From positions 62,001-126,000 of the forward strand of contig NZ_STGE01000012.1 of assembly GCF_005222675.1 (NCBI RefSeq): 64,000 nt of DNA. The letters run 5' to 3'. The position numbers and the translations under genes were made by a program. The notes under the pieces were generated by a model. That model did no database searches and was not told the origin of the DNA. It saw only the letters and a list, made by a program, of their open reading frames with translations. This DNA comes from Mycolicibacterium sp. CR10. GTDB taxonomy: Bacteria > Actinomycetota > Actinomycetes > Mycobacteriales > Mycobacteriaceae. Positions within the stretch are counted from its first letter, which is position 1; every line of letters starts with the position of its first letter. Below, piece by piece: positions 48,139 through 56,792 of this stretch.

Positions 48139-48686
48139 GCCTGCACCGGTCCGCGGTGGACACGCTGAGCGCGTGGCGCCCAGTCGATCCCGCCCAGGAC
48201 ACGCTGCGGTATGCCGTGATGTCCTTTCTCCATGCGCGCGAGGACGCCTGTCTGCGGGAGTGTGTGCCGGGCCATATCACCGGTTCGGCGCTGGTGCTCG
48301 ATCACAGCGGCAGCCACGCGTTGTTGACCCTGCATCCGCGGTTCGGCCGCTGGCTGCAGCTGGGCGGTCACTGCGAACCCGACGACGCCACGCTCGTCGC
48401 CGCGGCGTTGCGGGAGGCGACCGAGGAGTCGGGGATCGCGGACCTGATCATCGATCCCACCCCGGCGGCGCTGCACGTGCATCCGGTCACCTGCTCGCTG
48501 GGGGTGCCGACCCGTCATCTCGACGTGCAGTTCGTGGTGCACGCTCCGAAGGGCGCCGAGATCGAGCGCAGTGACGAATCGCTGGATCTGCGGTGGTGGC
48601 CGCTGGACGATCTACCTGACGACAGCGACTTCGGCCTCACCCAGCTTGCCGCGGCCGCCGCCGCGAGAAGAGCCGCCGCGGAATAG
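48135..48686 (+). CDS. NUDIX hydrolase, third gene of the fbi operon
   Basis: A 183-residue NUDIX protein with the box [25 protein letters not shown] (Glu pair at REATEESG). The GTG overlaps the fbiB stop by four bases, so it is translated with FbiA and FbiB. It may sanitise a nucleotide or dephosphorylate an F420 precursor; there is no direct evidence. Its stop TAG lies in the left terminal repeat of element II, so the C-terminal residues AAAE come from the border and the native end may have differed. Confidence 0.9.
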   Translation: MSLHRSAVDTLSAWRPVDPAQDTLRYAVMSFLHAREDACLRECVPGHITGSALVLDHSGSHALLTLHPRFGRWLQLGGHCEPDDATLVAAALREATEESGIADLIIDPTPAALHVHPVTCSLGVPTRHLDVQFVVHAPKGAEIERSDESLDLRWWPLDDLPDDSDFGLTQLAAAAAARRAAAE

Positions 48687-48695
48687 CGTTCCTGG
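48675..48695. repeat. Left terminal inverted repeat of element II
   Basis: 21 bp, perfect inverse of 49643-49663, beginning GCCGCGGAATAGCGTTCCTG. It contains the TAG stop of the NUDIX gene. Confidence 0.92.
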
Positions 48696-48769
48696 CTGCG
48701 ATTTCGAGTTATCCACAGCCCTGGATTCTCACTCGCGAACAGGCGGTCCGCACACTGCATGCTTTTCGC

Positions 48770-49639
48770 ATGGAGGATGTGATCATCGGATCTGAGGCCG
48801 TCATCGCGGGAACCGTCACGCGCGGAGAGCTGCGATGGAACTACCGGTCGATCTTTCCGGACATCTACGTGCCAAAGACCATTGAGCCGACGCTGGCGCA
48901 CCGAACCAAGGGCGCATGGCTGTGGTCGCGGCGTCGCGGAGTGATCACCGGGCAAGCGGCCTCTGCGCTCCACGGCGCCAAATGGATCGACGACGACACA
49001 CCGGTCGAGGTTCTGTGGTCCAACAACCGCTACCCCGACGGCGTCATCGCTCGCCGTGAACGCATTGCACCCGGCGAGATCACGCGCATCGACGGTATTC
49101 CCGTCGCAACCCCGGCCCGGACCGCACTCGACCTGGGTCGCCAACTGCCCCGTGGTGAAGCAGTGGCTCGCCTCGACGCTCTCGGGCAGGCCACCGATGT
49201 CGCCGCTGCCGACATCCTCGACCTCACCCATCGCTACCCGGGCACCAACGGAGTCCGTCGGTGTCGCGAGGCCGTCGACCTGATGGACGCCGGCTCGCAG
49301 TCGCCGCAGGAAACCCGGGTGCGACTCCTCCTGATCGACAACGGATATCCGCGACCCGAAACCCAGATACCCGTGCTCGACGACTACGGGTACCCGTTCG
49401 CACACCTCGACATGGGGTGGCGGGACCTAAAGATCGCGGTGGAGTACGACGGAGAGCACCACCGCACCAACACCGATCAATACCGCTGGGACGCGCGGCG
49501 ACTGCGCATGATCATGGCTTTGCGCTGGATACACATCAGGGTGATCGCCGGGGACCGCGACTACGAGGTCCTCCAGCGTGTGAGAGCCGCCTGGGCGCAG
49601 CGCGAAAGAGAAGCCATGGCTGTAAAACTGCCCGCTTAG
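48770..49639 (+). CDS. AbiEi-like/DUF559 nuclease-like protein of element II
   Basis: A paralogue of the element I protein, 289 residues. The N-terminal portion has ITGQAASALHGAKWIDDDTP and IPVATPARTALDLG, like AbiEi-type regulators; the C-terminal portion is a DUF559/Vsr-like PD-(D/E)xK domain with SPQETRVRLLLID (Glu181), LDMGW (Asp214) and KIAVEYDGEHH (Glu225, Asp227). The likely active residues are intact. The ATG at 48770 is used; a GTG 9 bases on is possible. The last codons (MAVKLPA and stop) are inside the right-hand repeat. The gene could encode the nicking or recognition enzyme of the palindromes. Confidence 0.82.
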   Translation: MEDVIIGSEAVIAGTVTRGELRWNYRSIFPDIYVPKTIEPTLAHRTKGAWLWSRRRGVITGQAASALHGAKWIDDDTPVEVLWSNNRYPDGVIARRERIAPGEITRIDGIPVATPARTALDLGRQLPRGEAVARLDALGQATDVAAADILDLTHRYPGTNGVRRCREAVDLMDAGSQSPQETRVRLLLIDNGYPRPETQIPVLDDYGYPFAHLDMGWRDLKIAVEYDGEHHRTNTDQYRWDARRLRMIMALRWIHIRVIAGDRDYEVLQRVRAAWAQREREAMAVKLPA

Positions 49640-49642
49640 CGA

Positions 49643-49663
49643 CCAGGAACGCTATTCCGCGGC
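49643..49663. repeat. Right terminal inverted repeat of element II
   Basis: 21 bp, perfect inverse of 48675-48695, starting CCAGGAACGCTATTCCGCGG. It begins four bases after the DUF559 stop. Confidence 0.92.
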
Positions 49664-49680
49664 AAAAGGCGAAAGGCAAA

Positions 49681-50760
49681 TCAGACGTCGGTGGAGAAGC
49701 GGATGCCGCCGTCGGGAATCGAGATGCCGGGCCACACCCGCGCGCCACGCAGCAGTTCGCAGCGTGCGCCGATGTGGGCGCCGTCGCCGATGACCCCGTC
49801 GCGGATCAGCGCCCGCGGCCCGATCCGCGCGCCGAAACCGATGATCGATCGCTCGATGACGGCCCCGGCTTCCACCCGCACACCGTCGAAGATCACCGCC
49901 CCGTCCAGCCTGGCGCCCGCGGCGATCTCGGCCCCGCGGCCGATCACCGTGCCACCGATCAGCAGTGCACCCGGCGCCACGCCCGCCCCGTCGTGCACCA
50001 GCGATTCGCCGCGCTGGCCCTTGAGCGCAGGCGACGGCGCGATGCCACGCACCAGATCGGCGGAGCCCCGCACAAAGTCCTCCGGTGTGCCCATGTCACG
50101 CCAGTAGGTCGCGTCGACATAGCCGCACACCCGCAGCCCGTCCGCCAACAGACCGGGGAACACCTCACGCTCCACCGACAGCGCCCGCCCCTTCGGGATC
50201 CTGTCGATCACCGCGCGATTGAACACATAGCAGCCCGCGTTGATCTGGTCGGTCGGCGGATCCTGCGTCTTCTCCAGGAAGGCGGTCACGACGCCTTCGG
50301 AATCCGTTGGCACACAACCGAATGCGCGGGGATCACCGACACGCACCAGGTGCAGCGTGACGTCAGCGCCTTGGGACGAGTGCGAATCCAGAAGCGCGCG
50401 CAGGTCGCAGCCGGACAGCACGTCGCCGTTGAACACCACCGCGGTGTCATAGCGCAGCCGAGACGCGACGTTGGCGATGCCGCCGCCGGTGCCCAGCGGT
50501 TCGTTCTCCACGACGTAGTCGATCTGCAGTCCGAGCTTGGAGCCGTCGCCGAACTCGGACTCGAACACCGATGCCTTGTACGACGTGCCCAGGATGACGT
50601 GCTCGATGCCGGCGTCGGCGATCCGTGACAGCAGATGCGTCAGGAACGGCAGCCCCGCGGTCGGCAGCATCGGTTTAGGTGCGGACAGGGTCAGCGGACG
50701 AAGGCGCGTGCCCATCCCTCCGACCAATACGACAGCATCGACTTCTGCTGGATTGACCAT
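49681..50760 (-). CDS. manC: Mannose-1-phosphate guanylyltransferase-like nucleotidyltransferase (Rv3264c-like)
   Basis: Makes GDP-mannose from mannose-1-phosphate and GTP (assigned to Rv3264c; annotated manB in H37Rv). The 359 residues have an N-terminal nucleotidyltransferase domain with VVLVGGMGTRLRPLTLSAPKPMLP, NGDVLSG and INAGCYVFNR, then a left-handed beta-helix of hexapeptide repeats (about 265-350; IGGTVIGRGAEIAAGARLDG and so on). It follows wbbL with a one-base overlap, so sugar activation and rhamnosyl transfer are co-expressed. Confidence 0.93.
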   Translation of the reverse strand: MVNPAEVDAVVLVGGMGTRLRPLTLSAPKPMLPTAGLPFLTHLLSRIADAGIEHVILGTSYKASVFESEFGDGSKLGLQIDYVVENEPLGTGGGIANVASRLRYDTAVVFNGDVLSGCDLRALLDSHSSQGADVTLHLVRVGDPRAFGCVPTDSEGVVTAFLEKTQDPPTDQINAGCYVFNRAVIDRIPKGRALSVEREVFPGLLADGLRVCGYVDATYWRDMGTPEDFVRGSADLVRGIAPSPALKGQRGESLVHDGAGVAPGALLIGGTVIGRGAEIAAGARLDGAVIFDGVRVEAGAVIERSIIGFGARIGPRALIRDGVIGDGAHIGARCELLRGARVWPGISIPDGGIRFSTDV

Positions 50761-51665
50761 CAGGGCCGTCCTTTCGCCTCCGCACGTCGAGATTTGAGAG
50801 AACTACGCACGACAAGACTCGAACGCGCCCCCAAAGCCCCCCGAAACGCCCACCGTAGCGGTGCCTGCCACCACTTCGGATACCGATCTGCGAGGAAAGT
50901 GTAGGTGCTGACGTGGTGTGCTGCCAGGTTGCGGGCTGGATCGCGACCGGTGGAGTGGCCTTTGGCGTGCAACACCTCCGCTGAGGGCACGTAGACGTTC
51001 TGCCAGCCGGCCCGCCCCAGCCGATCTCCCAGGTCGACGTCTTCCATGTACATGAAGTAGCGCTCGTCGAATCCCGTCACCTCGGAGAAGGCGGCGGTAC
51101 GCAGCAACAGGCAGGATCCTGACAGCCAGCCGACGGCCCGTTCGCTGGGGTCGGTGCGCTCCTGGCGGTAGACCGCCGTCCACGGGTTCGACGGCCACAC
51201 CGGCCCGATCACCGCGTGCATGCCGCCCCGGATGATCGACGGCAGGTGCCGCGCCGACGGGTACACCGAGCCGTCCGGGTCGCGGATCAGCGGACCCAGC
51301 GCGCCGGCGCGGGGCCACCGACCGGCAGCCTCGAACAGCAGGTCGATGCTGCGTGGCCCCCATTGCACGTCGGGGTTGGCCACGATGAAGTAGTCCGGCG
51401 ACGAGCCGAGGACGTACTCGGTGACGGCGCGGTTGACGGCGGTGCCGTAGCCGAGGTTGCCGCCGGTGCGCAGCAGTGTGACGTTCGGATAGCGGGCGAC
51501 GGCCTCCTCGGGTGCGCCGTCGGTGGAGCCGTTGTCGGCCATGATGACGGTCACCGGGCGGTCGGTGGCGTGCGCGAGAGTGGCCAGGAACCGGTCCAGG
51601 TGCGGGCCGGGCGAGTACGTCACCGTCACGACGAAGAGTTCGTCGCTCACGCGGGCGCTGTCCAT
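50760..51665 (-). CDS. wbbL: dTDP-rhamnosyltransferase WbbL
   Basis: Essential GT2 enzyme that adds rhamnose to decaprenyl-PP-GlcNAc, the linker between arabinogalactan and peptidoglycan. The 301-residue protein has VTVIMADNGSTDGAPEEAV, the metal-binding NPDVQWGP, and the acceptor-side FDERYFMYMEDVDLGDRLG. It lies one base from rmlD upstream. Cytoplasmic face of the membrane. Confidence 0.95.
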   Translation of the reverse strand: MDSARVSDELFVVTVTYSPGPHLDRFLATLAHATDRPVTVIMADNGSTDGAPEEAVARYPNVTLLRTGGNLGYGTAVNRAVTEYVLGSSPDYFIVANPDVQWGPRSIDLLFEAAGRWPRAGALGPLIRDPDGSVYPSARHLPSIIRGGMHAVIGPVWPSNPWTAVYRQERTDPSERAVGWLSGSCLLLRTAAFSEVTGFDERYFMYMEDVDLGDRLGRAGWQNVYVPSAEVLHAKGHSTGRDPARNLAAHHVSTYTFLADRYPKWWQAPLRWAFRGALGARSSLVVRSSLKSRRAEAKGRP

Positions 51666-51666
51666 C

Positions 51667-52554
51667 TCACGGCGTCGAGGGTAGCGGCCCGGCCGCCGCG
51701 ATCGCCTCGGCCAACGCGTCCCGCCAGGGTCGCAGCGGCGTCAATCCTGCCGCCGCGGACTTGACCTCTGAGAGCACCGAGTACGGCGGTCGCGGCGCCG
51801 GGCGGGGATGTTGGTCACTGCCCACCGGCCGGACGCGGTCCACGTCGGCCCCCAACTCGGAGAAGATCGCCTGCGCCTGTTCGAACCGGCTGGCCCCGCC
51901 GGTGTTGGCGGCGTGCAGCACGGGCTCGCGGATGGAACTGTCGGCGATCTGCAACAACGCCGCGCAGAGATCGCCGACGTAGGTCGGTGAGCCGATCTGG
52001 TCGGCCACTACGTCGACGGTGTCTTCCGACTCCAGCGCCGCCCGGCGGATCACCGCGGCGAAGTCGGTTCCGTCGCCGCCTTCGTAGATCCACGCGGTGC
52101 GCACGATCCGGGCGTCGGGCATGGCGGACAGCGCCGCGAATTCGCCGGCGAGTTTGGTCCGGCCGTACACGCTCAATGGCCCGGTCTCGTCGTCGATGTC
52201 GTAGGGCCGCGCGGGCTCGCCCTCCGGAAACGCGCCGCTGAACACGTAGTCGGTGGACAGGTGGATGAAACCGGCGCCGGCGCGGGCGCACGCCTGGGCG
52301 AGGTTTTCGGGTCCGGTGACGTTGACGGCGTAGGCGCGGTCGGGGTCGGCCTCGGCGGCGTCGACCTTGGTGAAGCCGGCGCAGTTGACCACGACGTCGT
52401 CGGCGGCGATGAAACGCTCGGCAGCCGCAGCGTCGGTAATGTCGCATTCCGACGACGTCAGCGCTACCACGTCACGTCCCTGTTCACGGGCTTGACCTGC
52501 CAACACTCGCCCGACGAGCCCCCCGGCTCCTGTGATCACGATGCGGCCGGTCAT
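51667..52554 (-). CDS. rmlD: dTDP-4-dehydrorhamnose reductase
   Basis: Last step of dTDP-L-rhamnose synthesis. The 295-residue extended SDR has GAGGLVGRVLAG, FIHLSTDYVFSG, the YGRTKLAGE Tyr-Lys pair, and TAWIYEGGDG. It is the first gene of the rmlD-wbbL-manC run and divergent from lcp1 with about 65 bases between starts. Together these genes supply the rhamnose linker. Confidence 0.96.
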   Translation of the reverse strand: MTGRIVITGAGGLVGRVLAGQAREQGRDVVALTSSECDITDAAAAERFIAADDVVVNCAGFTKVDAAEADPDRAYAVNVTGPENLAQACARAGAGFIHLSTDYVFSGAFPEGEPARPYDIDDETGPLSVYGRTKLAGEFAALSAMPDARIVRTAWIYEGGDGTDFAAVIRRAALESEDTVDVVADQIGSPTYVGDLCAALLQIADSSIREPVLHAANTGGASRFEQAQAIFSELGADVDRVRPVGSDQHPRPAPRPPYSVLSEVKSAAAGLTPLRPWRDALAEAIAAAGPLPSTP

Positions 52555-52621
52555 GGCTACGAGTTTGGCACGCCGACCGCGGCTACCCGATCCCAGGGCC
52601 GCTCGCCAGTAGCCTGGTCAA

Positions 52622-54088
52622 ATGCCTGCTGCTCACCTCATGCGTGTCATTGCCGTGGCCGCAGCAATGGCCGTCGTCGTGACCACCGGGGTCGCATGGG
52701 GCAAGATCCGCTCGTTCGAATCCGGCATCAACCACATCAATCCCGTCGCGCTCGGTGGCGGCGGCGAGGACGGCGCGATCGACATCCTGCTGGTCGGGTT
52801 GGACAGCCGCACCGATGCGCACGGCAATCCGCTGTCCGCCGACGAACTTGCGACGCTGCGCGCCGGCGACGACGAGTCCACCAACACCGACACGATCATC
52901 CTGATCCGGATCCCGAACAACGGGGAGTCGGCGACGGCGATCTCCATTCCCCGCGACTCCTACGTGGAGGCGCCGGGCATCGGCAAGATGAAGATCAACG
53001 GAGTGTACGGCTCGGTGCATCTGGAGGAGATGAAGCAGCTCGTCGAGGTGGAGGGCGAGGACCCGACCGTCGCCGAGCCAGAGGCCACCGCGGCGGGCCG
53101 CGAAGAGCTGATCAAGACCGTCGCCAACCTGACCGGCGTCACCGTCGACCATTACGCCGAGATCGGTCTGCTCGGGTTCGCGTTGATCACCGACGCCCTC
53201 GGCGGTGTCAATGTCTGCCTCAATGAGGCTGTCTACGAACCACTTTCGGGTGCCGACTTCCCCGCAGGCTGGCAGAAGCTGGACGGGCCGCAGGCGCTGA
53301 GCTTCGTGCGGCAGCGTCACGACCTGCCCCGCGGCGACCTGGACCGGGTGACCCGCCAGCAGGCCGTGATGGCGTCGCTGGCGCACGAGGTGATCTCCAG
53401 CAAGACGCTGTCGAGCCCGGCAACGCTGAACCGGCTGGAGCAGGCCGTGCAGCGGTCGGTGGTGCTCTCCGACGGCTGGGACATCATGGAGTTCGTCGAT
53501 CAGTTGCAGAAGCTCGCCGCCGGCAATGTCGCCTTCGCCACGATCCCGATCCTCGAGGAAGCCGGCTGGAGCGACGACGGCATGCAGAGCGTGGTCCGGG
53601 TGGACCCGTCGGAGGTGAAGGACTGGGTCTCCGGCCTGCTGACCGACCAGGACGAGGGCAAGACCGAGGAGTTGGCCTACAGCCCCGACAAGACCACGGT
53701 CGAGGTCATCAACGACTCCGAGGTCAACGGCTTGGCCGCCGCGGTGTCCCACGTGTTGTCGGGCAAGGGCTTCACGCCCGGCAATGTCGGCAACAACGAG
53801 GGCCCCAAGGTGACCAGCAGCCAGGTGATGGCCGCCAAGGTCGACGACCTCGGCGCCCAGGCGGTCGCGACGGACCTCGGCGGCTTGCCGGTGGTCGAGG
53901 ATTCGTCGATTCCGCCGGGTGCGGTGCGGGTGGTGCTCGCAGACGACTACGTCGGGCCCGGTGCGGGTCTGGATGGCACCGACGTCATGGTGACGGACCC
54001 GTCCTCGGACTACTCGCAGATGGCTGCCGCGCCCGCGCCGTCGCCGATCATCACGGCCGGCTCCAACGACCCCGAGTGCGTCAACTGA
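52622..54088 (+). CDS. lcp1: LytR-CpsA-Psr ligase Lcp1
   Basis: Attaches arabinogalactan to peptidoglycan; Rv3267 homologue, 488 residues. One N-terminal signal-anchor (residues about 6-26), then the LCP domain with IDILLVGLDSRTD, TDTIILIRIP, AISIPRDSYVE, and FVRQRHDLPRGDLDRVTRQQ carrying the conserved Arg and Asp. A C-terminal LytR_C domain (about 365-450) starts TTVEVINDSEVNGLA. It faces the outside of the membrane. Confidence 0.95.
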   Translation: MPAAHLMRVIAVAAAMAVVVTTGVAWGKIRSFESGINHINPVALGGGGEDGAIDILLVGLDSRTDAHGNPLSADELATLRAGDDESTNTDTIILIRIPNNGESATAISIPRDSYVEAPGIGKMKINGVYGSVHLEEMKQLVEVEGEDPTVAEPEATAAGREELIKTVANLTGVTVDHYAEIGLLGFALITDALGGVNVCLNEAVYEPLSGADFPAGWQKLDGPQALSFVRQRHDLPRGDLDRVTRQQAVMASLAHEVISSKTLSSPATLNRLEQAVQRSVVLSDGWDIMEFVDQLQKLAAGNVAFATIPILEEAGWSDDGMQSVVRVDPSEVKDWVSGLLTDQDEGKTEELAYSPDKTTVEVINDSEVNGLAAAVSHVLSGKGFTPGNVGNNEGPKVTSSQVMAAKVDDLGAQAVATDLGGLPVVEDSSIPPGAVRVVLADDYVGPGAGLDGTDVMVTDPSSDYSQMAAAPAPSPIITAGSNDPECVN

Positions 54089-54089
54089 C

Positions 54090-54797
54090 GTGATCACCGT
54101 CAGCTCGGCCATTCTGGATCCGCTGATGGCCGCCAACCCGGCGGGCCCGCGCATCACCTTCTACGACGACGCCACCGGTGAGCGCATCGAGCTCTCGACC
54201 GCGACGCTGGCCAACTGGGCGGCCAAGACCGCCAACCTGTTGCGCGACGAGATGGGCGCCGAGCCGGGCAGTCGGGTCGCGGTGCTGCTGCCGGCGCACT
54301 GGCAGACGGTGGCGGTGCTGTTCGGCATCTGGTGGATCGGTGGCGAAGTGGTGCTCGACGGCTCGGGCGCCGACATCGCGCTGTGCACGGCCGATCGCCT
54401 CGACGAGGCCGACGCCGCCGTGGGTACCGGCGAGATCGCGGTGCTGTCGCTCGACCCGTTCGGCAAGCCGGTGCCCGACCTTCCGGTTGGGCTGACGGAT
54501 TACGCGACGGCGGTGCGGGTGCACGGTGATCAGATCGTGCCGGAGGCCAACCCCGGTGCGGCGCTCGACGGCCGGTCGGTGGACGACGTGCTCGCGGCGG
54601 CGCGGGAGGTGGCCGCGGCTCAGGGGTTGACGGGCGCCGACCGGATCATGTCGTCGGCGCCCTGGGTGACTGCCGATGACGTGATCGAGCACCTGCTGGC
54701 GGCGTACGTCGTCGGGGCGTCGGTGGTGCACGTGGCCAACCCCGATCCCGGTCTGCTGGACCGGCGGCGGGTGGCGGAGAAGACGACGCGGGGCTGA
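54090..54797 (+). CDS. TIGR03089-family protein (Rv3268-like)
   Basis: Actinobacterial family resembling a shortened N-terminal acyl-adenylate (AMP-binding) domain; 235 residues, function unknown. Visible blocks: TFYDDATGERIELSTATLANWAAKTANLL and VAVLLPAHWQTVAVLFGIWWIGG, without the usual ATP-binding SGTTG loop. The GTG lies one base after the lcp1 stop, so it is co-translated with lcp1. Confidence 0.88.
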   Translation: MITVSSAILDPLMAANPAGPRITFYDDATGERIELSTATLANWAAKTANLLRDEMGAEPGSRVAVLLPAHWQTVAVLFGIWWIGGEVVLDGSGADIALCTADRLDEADAAVGTGEIAVLSLDPFGKPVPDLPVGLTDYATAVRVHGDQIVPEANPGAALDGRSVDDVLAAAREVAAAQGLTGADRIMSSAPWVTADDVIEHLLAAYVVGASVVHVANPDPGLLDRRRVAEKTTRG

Positions 54798-54910
54798 ATC
54801 CCCGGATTAGTCCCTTTCGTCAATCCAGTCCCACAGAAAACTCACGTCAACCGGACGGTTCAGCGAAGCCCAGTCCGTCTAAGCGTTTCCATCGTGTCAT
54901 TTAGAGATCG

Positions 54911-54940
54911 TTGACGATTAGTTCATCCCGACCTTATAGT
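54911..54940 (+). promoter_or_regulatory. Strong SigA-type promoter candidate upstream of the small membrane protein
   Basis: TTGACG (54911-54916), 18-base spacer, TATAGT (54935-54940). Transcription would begin near 54947, leaving an about 120-base leader before the ATG at 55066. The local base composition is AT-richer than its surroundings. Confidence 0.55.
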
Positions 54941-55065
54941 TCGTAGAGATCAGGCTGCTTTCAGCTTCGGCCCGCCACTCGGCAAAGGCCAGGCGACTCC
55001 AGTTCTGGCAAAGCGGGGCCCTTGCGAATTCAATGACAAGGACCTCGTCGCAAGGGGGGCCGCCG

Positions 55066-55401
55066 ATGGAGTCGACCATTACCGCAGCAGTGATAGTCCT
55101 CGCGCTGAGCGCGTGGCACCTCCACAACCGTCGCCACCCCGGCTGGCGGGCCAGTGATCAGGGACGCTTCCTCGTGCTCTGCGGATATTCGCTGGTCGCG
55201 ATCGCCGCCTACTGGTTGGGGACGGCGCCGACTGCGACCACCTGGGAATGGGCGCTGGGCAACCTGTGGGCGCTCGCCGCCATGCTGGCCTTTGTTTCGG
55301 GCTTCGAAATGCTCAATCGCACGACAGCGGAGCACGCCGAGCGGGCGCAGGTGTTTGAGACGGTCGACGCGTCGACAGGCGCGGTTCCGCCGAGAATGTG
55401 A
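55066..55401 (+). CDS. Small three-helix membrane protein, unknown
   Basis: 111 residues with three hydrophobic stretches (about 3-18, 38-52 and 66-84), otherwise no motif I recognise. AAGGGGGG six bases before the ATG at 55066 supports this start over an ATG 33 bases upstream. It lies between Rv3268-like and birA and has its own likely promoter. The C-terminal part EMLNRTTAEHAERAQVFETVD may be cytoplasmic. Confidence 0.6.
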   Translation: MESTITAAVIVLALSAWHLHNRRHPGWRASDQGRFLVLCGYSLVAIAAYWLGTAPTATTWEWALGNLWALAAMLAFVSGFEMLNRTTAEHAERAQVFETVDASTGAVPPRM

Positions 55402-55459
55402 TCGGTCCGTTCGGCGAAGTCTTTTGCTGTAATGCTGCGTGGCATTTAATGTCGGCGCG

Positions 55460-56239
55460 GTGAATCGCACTCCGCTGGACGTCCAATCGCTGCGCTCCTC
55501 CTCGGCGGGCGGTGCGTGGCGGCGTGTCGATGTGGTCGAGCAGACCGGGTCGACGAACGCCGACCTGATCTCGCGTGCGGCCGCCGGCGAAGACATTTCG
55601 GGCGCGGTGCTGCTCGCCGAATTCCAGACGGCGGGGCGGGGCCGTCACGGCCGGAGTTGGTCGGCGCCCGCACGTTCGCAGATCTCGATGTCCGTCGGCG
55701 TCGACACCACCGGGGTCGCTCCCGACCGCTGGGGCTGGCTGCCGCTGCTGACCGGCCTGGCGGTCGCGCACACCGTCAGGGACCTCGGCGTCGACGCGGG
55801 CCTGAAGTGGCCCAACGACGTTCTGGTGGGCGGCGGCAAGTTGGCCGGGATTCTCGCGGAGGTGGCCGCGCCGGTCATCGTCGTCGGGCTCGGCCTCAAC
55901 GTCAGCCTGACGGGCGACGAGTTGCCCGATCCGAATGCCGTGTCGCTGAGCATGCTCGGCCAGGACGTCGACCGCAACGACTTGGCGGTCAGGCTGCTGC
56001 AGGCCCTCGGCGACGGCCTGGGGCGCTGGCGCGCCGCGGATTCCACGCTGGCGTCCGACTACCGCAGTATCAGCACGACGATCGGCTCCCGGGTGCGTGC
56101 GCTGCTGCCCGGTGACTCCGAAATCGTTGGCGTGGCAACGGATATCGATGACGCAGGCCGGCTGCAGATCGACGAGGCCGGGACGACGGTGACGGTGTCG
56201 GCCGGTGACATCACCCATCTACGGCCGGCGACGGACTGA
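55460..56239 (+). CDS. birA: Biotin--protein ligase BirA
   Basis: Attaches biotin to acyl-CoA carboxylase carrier domains. The 259-residue class I enzyme lacks a DNA-binding domain and has QTGSTNADLISRA, the biotin loop AEFQTAGRGRHGRSW, LKWPNDVLVGGGKLAGIL, and a C-terminal SH3-like end. The GTG at 55460 matches the family (NRTPLDVQSLR); a GTG at 55439 is in frame. In M. tuberculosis birA lies beyond Rv3278c next to accD5; here it is 8 kb earlier and on the plus strand. Confidence 0.93.
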   Translation: MNRTPLDVQSLRSSSAGGAWRRVDVVEQTGSTNADLISRAAAGEDISGAVLLAEFQTAGRGRHGRSWSAPARSQISMSVGVDTTGVAPDRWGWLPLLTGLAVAHTVRDLGVDAGLKWPNDVLVGGGKLAGILAEVAAPVIVVGLGLNVSLTGDELPDPNAVSLSMLGQDVDRNDLAVRLLQALGDGLGRWRAADSTLASDYRSISTTIGSRVRALLPGDSEIVGVATDIDDAGRLQIDEAGTTVTVSAGDITHLRPATD

Positions 56240-56242
56240 GGC

Positions 56243-56635
56243 TCAGCCTGCTGGTGTGCCGCCACCCTGCCCGCGGATCATTCCGTGGAGAAGGTCGACG
56301 ATCTGCTGCTGGCCCGCGGCGACCGCATCGAACTTCCCGCGCATCTCGGTGAAACCCTGATCGACTTGTGCGAACCTCTGGTCGACGTGGTGGCGCAGGT
56401 CGACGAATTCCTGGCGGAGGTCGACGAAGTCCTGGCGCATGGCGTTAAAGCTCGCTGCAGTGGCCCTGCGGAAATCCCGGATTTCGCTGCGGAACTCGCT
56501 GACGTCACGATCGGCAGCGCCGGCGAGAACCCTCGCGGCCGCGGCGTCGCGCTCACTGCCCTGGACCCGACCAGTCAGATCGTGAACCTGATTCTCGAGA
56601 GCCTCGACACGCGGCTCAAGATCTCCAGACTCCAT
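56243..56635 (-). CDS. Coiled-coil protein, unknown
   Basis: 130 residues, nearly all predicted helix. Heptad-like repeats run through LEPRVEALENQVHDLTGRVQ and later FVDLRQEFVDLRHHVDQRFAQV, where an 7-residue periodicity is obvious (FVDLRQE, FVDLRHH). It ends with a Gly-rich tail. No enzyme motif or membrane segment. It converges on birA with four bases between the stops. Confidence 0.7.
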   Translation of the reverse strand: MESGDLEPRVEALENQVHDLTGRVQGSERDAAAARVLAGAADRDVSEFRSEIRDFRRATAASFNAMRQDFVDLRQEFVDLRHHVDQRFAQVDQGFTEMRGKFDAVAAGQQQIVDLLHGMIRGQGGGTPAG

Positions 56636-56696
56636 GAAGCGAGCCTACAAGTGATCGTCGACCGGAGAGCGCACTTGTTCCAGCGCTCGCCCTAGG

Positions 56697-56790
56697 CCCC
56701 AAGGTCCCACGCCGCCACGCCCCACGCCCTGCCGGCGCCACGGCCCACGCCCCGCTGGCTCCACGCCCCGCCACGCCCCACGCCCCGCCG
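56697..56790. repeat. C-rich low-complexity tract with CCACGCCCC repeats
   Basis: Irregular direct repeats of CCACGCCCC and related 9-12-base units between the coiled-coil gene start and palindrome A4. It looks like slippage-prone sequence rather than coding DNA. Confidence 0.7.
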
Positions 56791-56792
56791 AG

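Larger units (their letters stand above)
48675..49663. mobile_element. Putative mobile element II: DUF559 gene between perfect 21-bp terminal inverted repeats
   Basis: A 989-bp unit with a perfect 21-bp inverted repeat at its ends (48675-48695 and 49643-49663, beginning GCCGCGGAATAGCGTTCCTG). Its single gene is a DUF559 nuclease-like protein. A solo palindrome of the same family stands at 1842-1908. The right end, from GAGAAGCCATGGCTGT to the end repeat, lines up with the solo element at 56793-56855 with the same 22-base spacing. No transposase or target duplication is seen. Confidence 0.65.
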
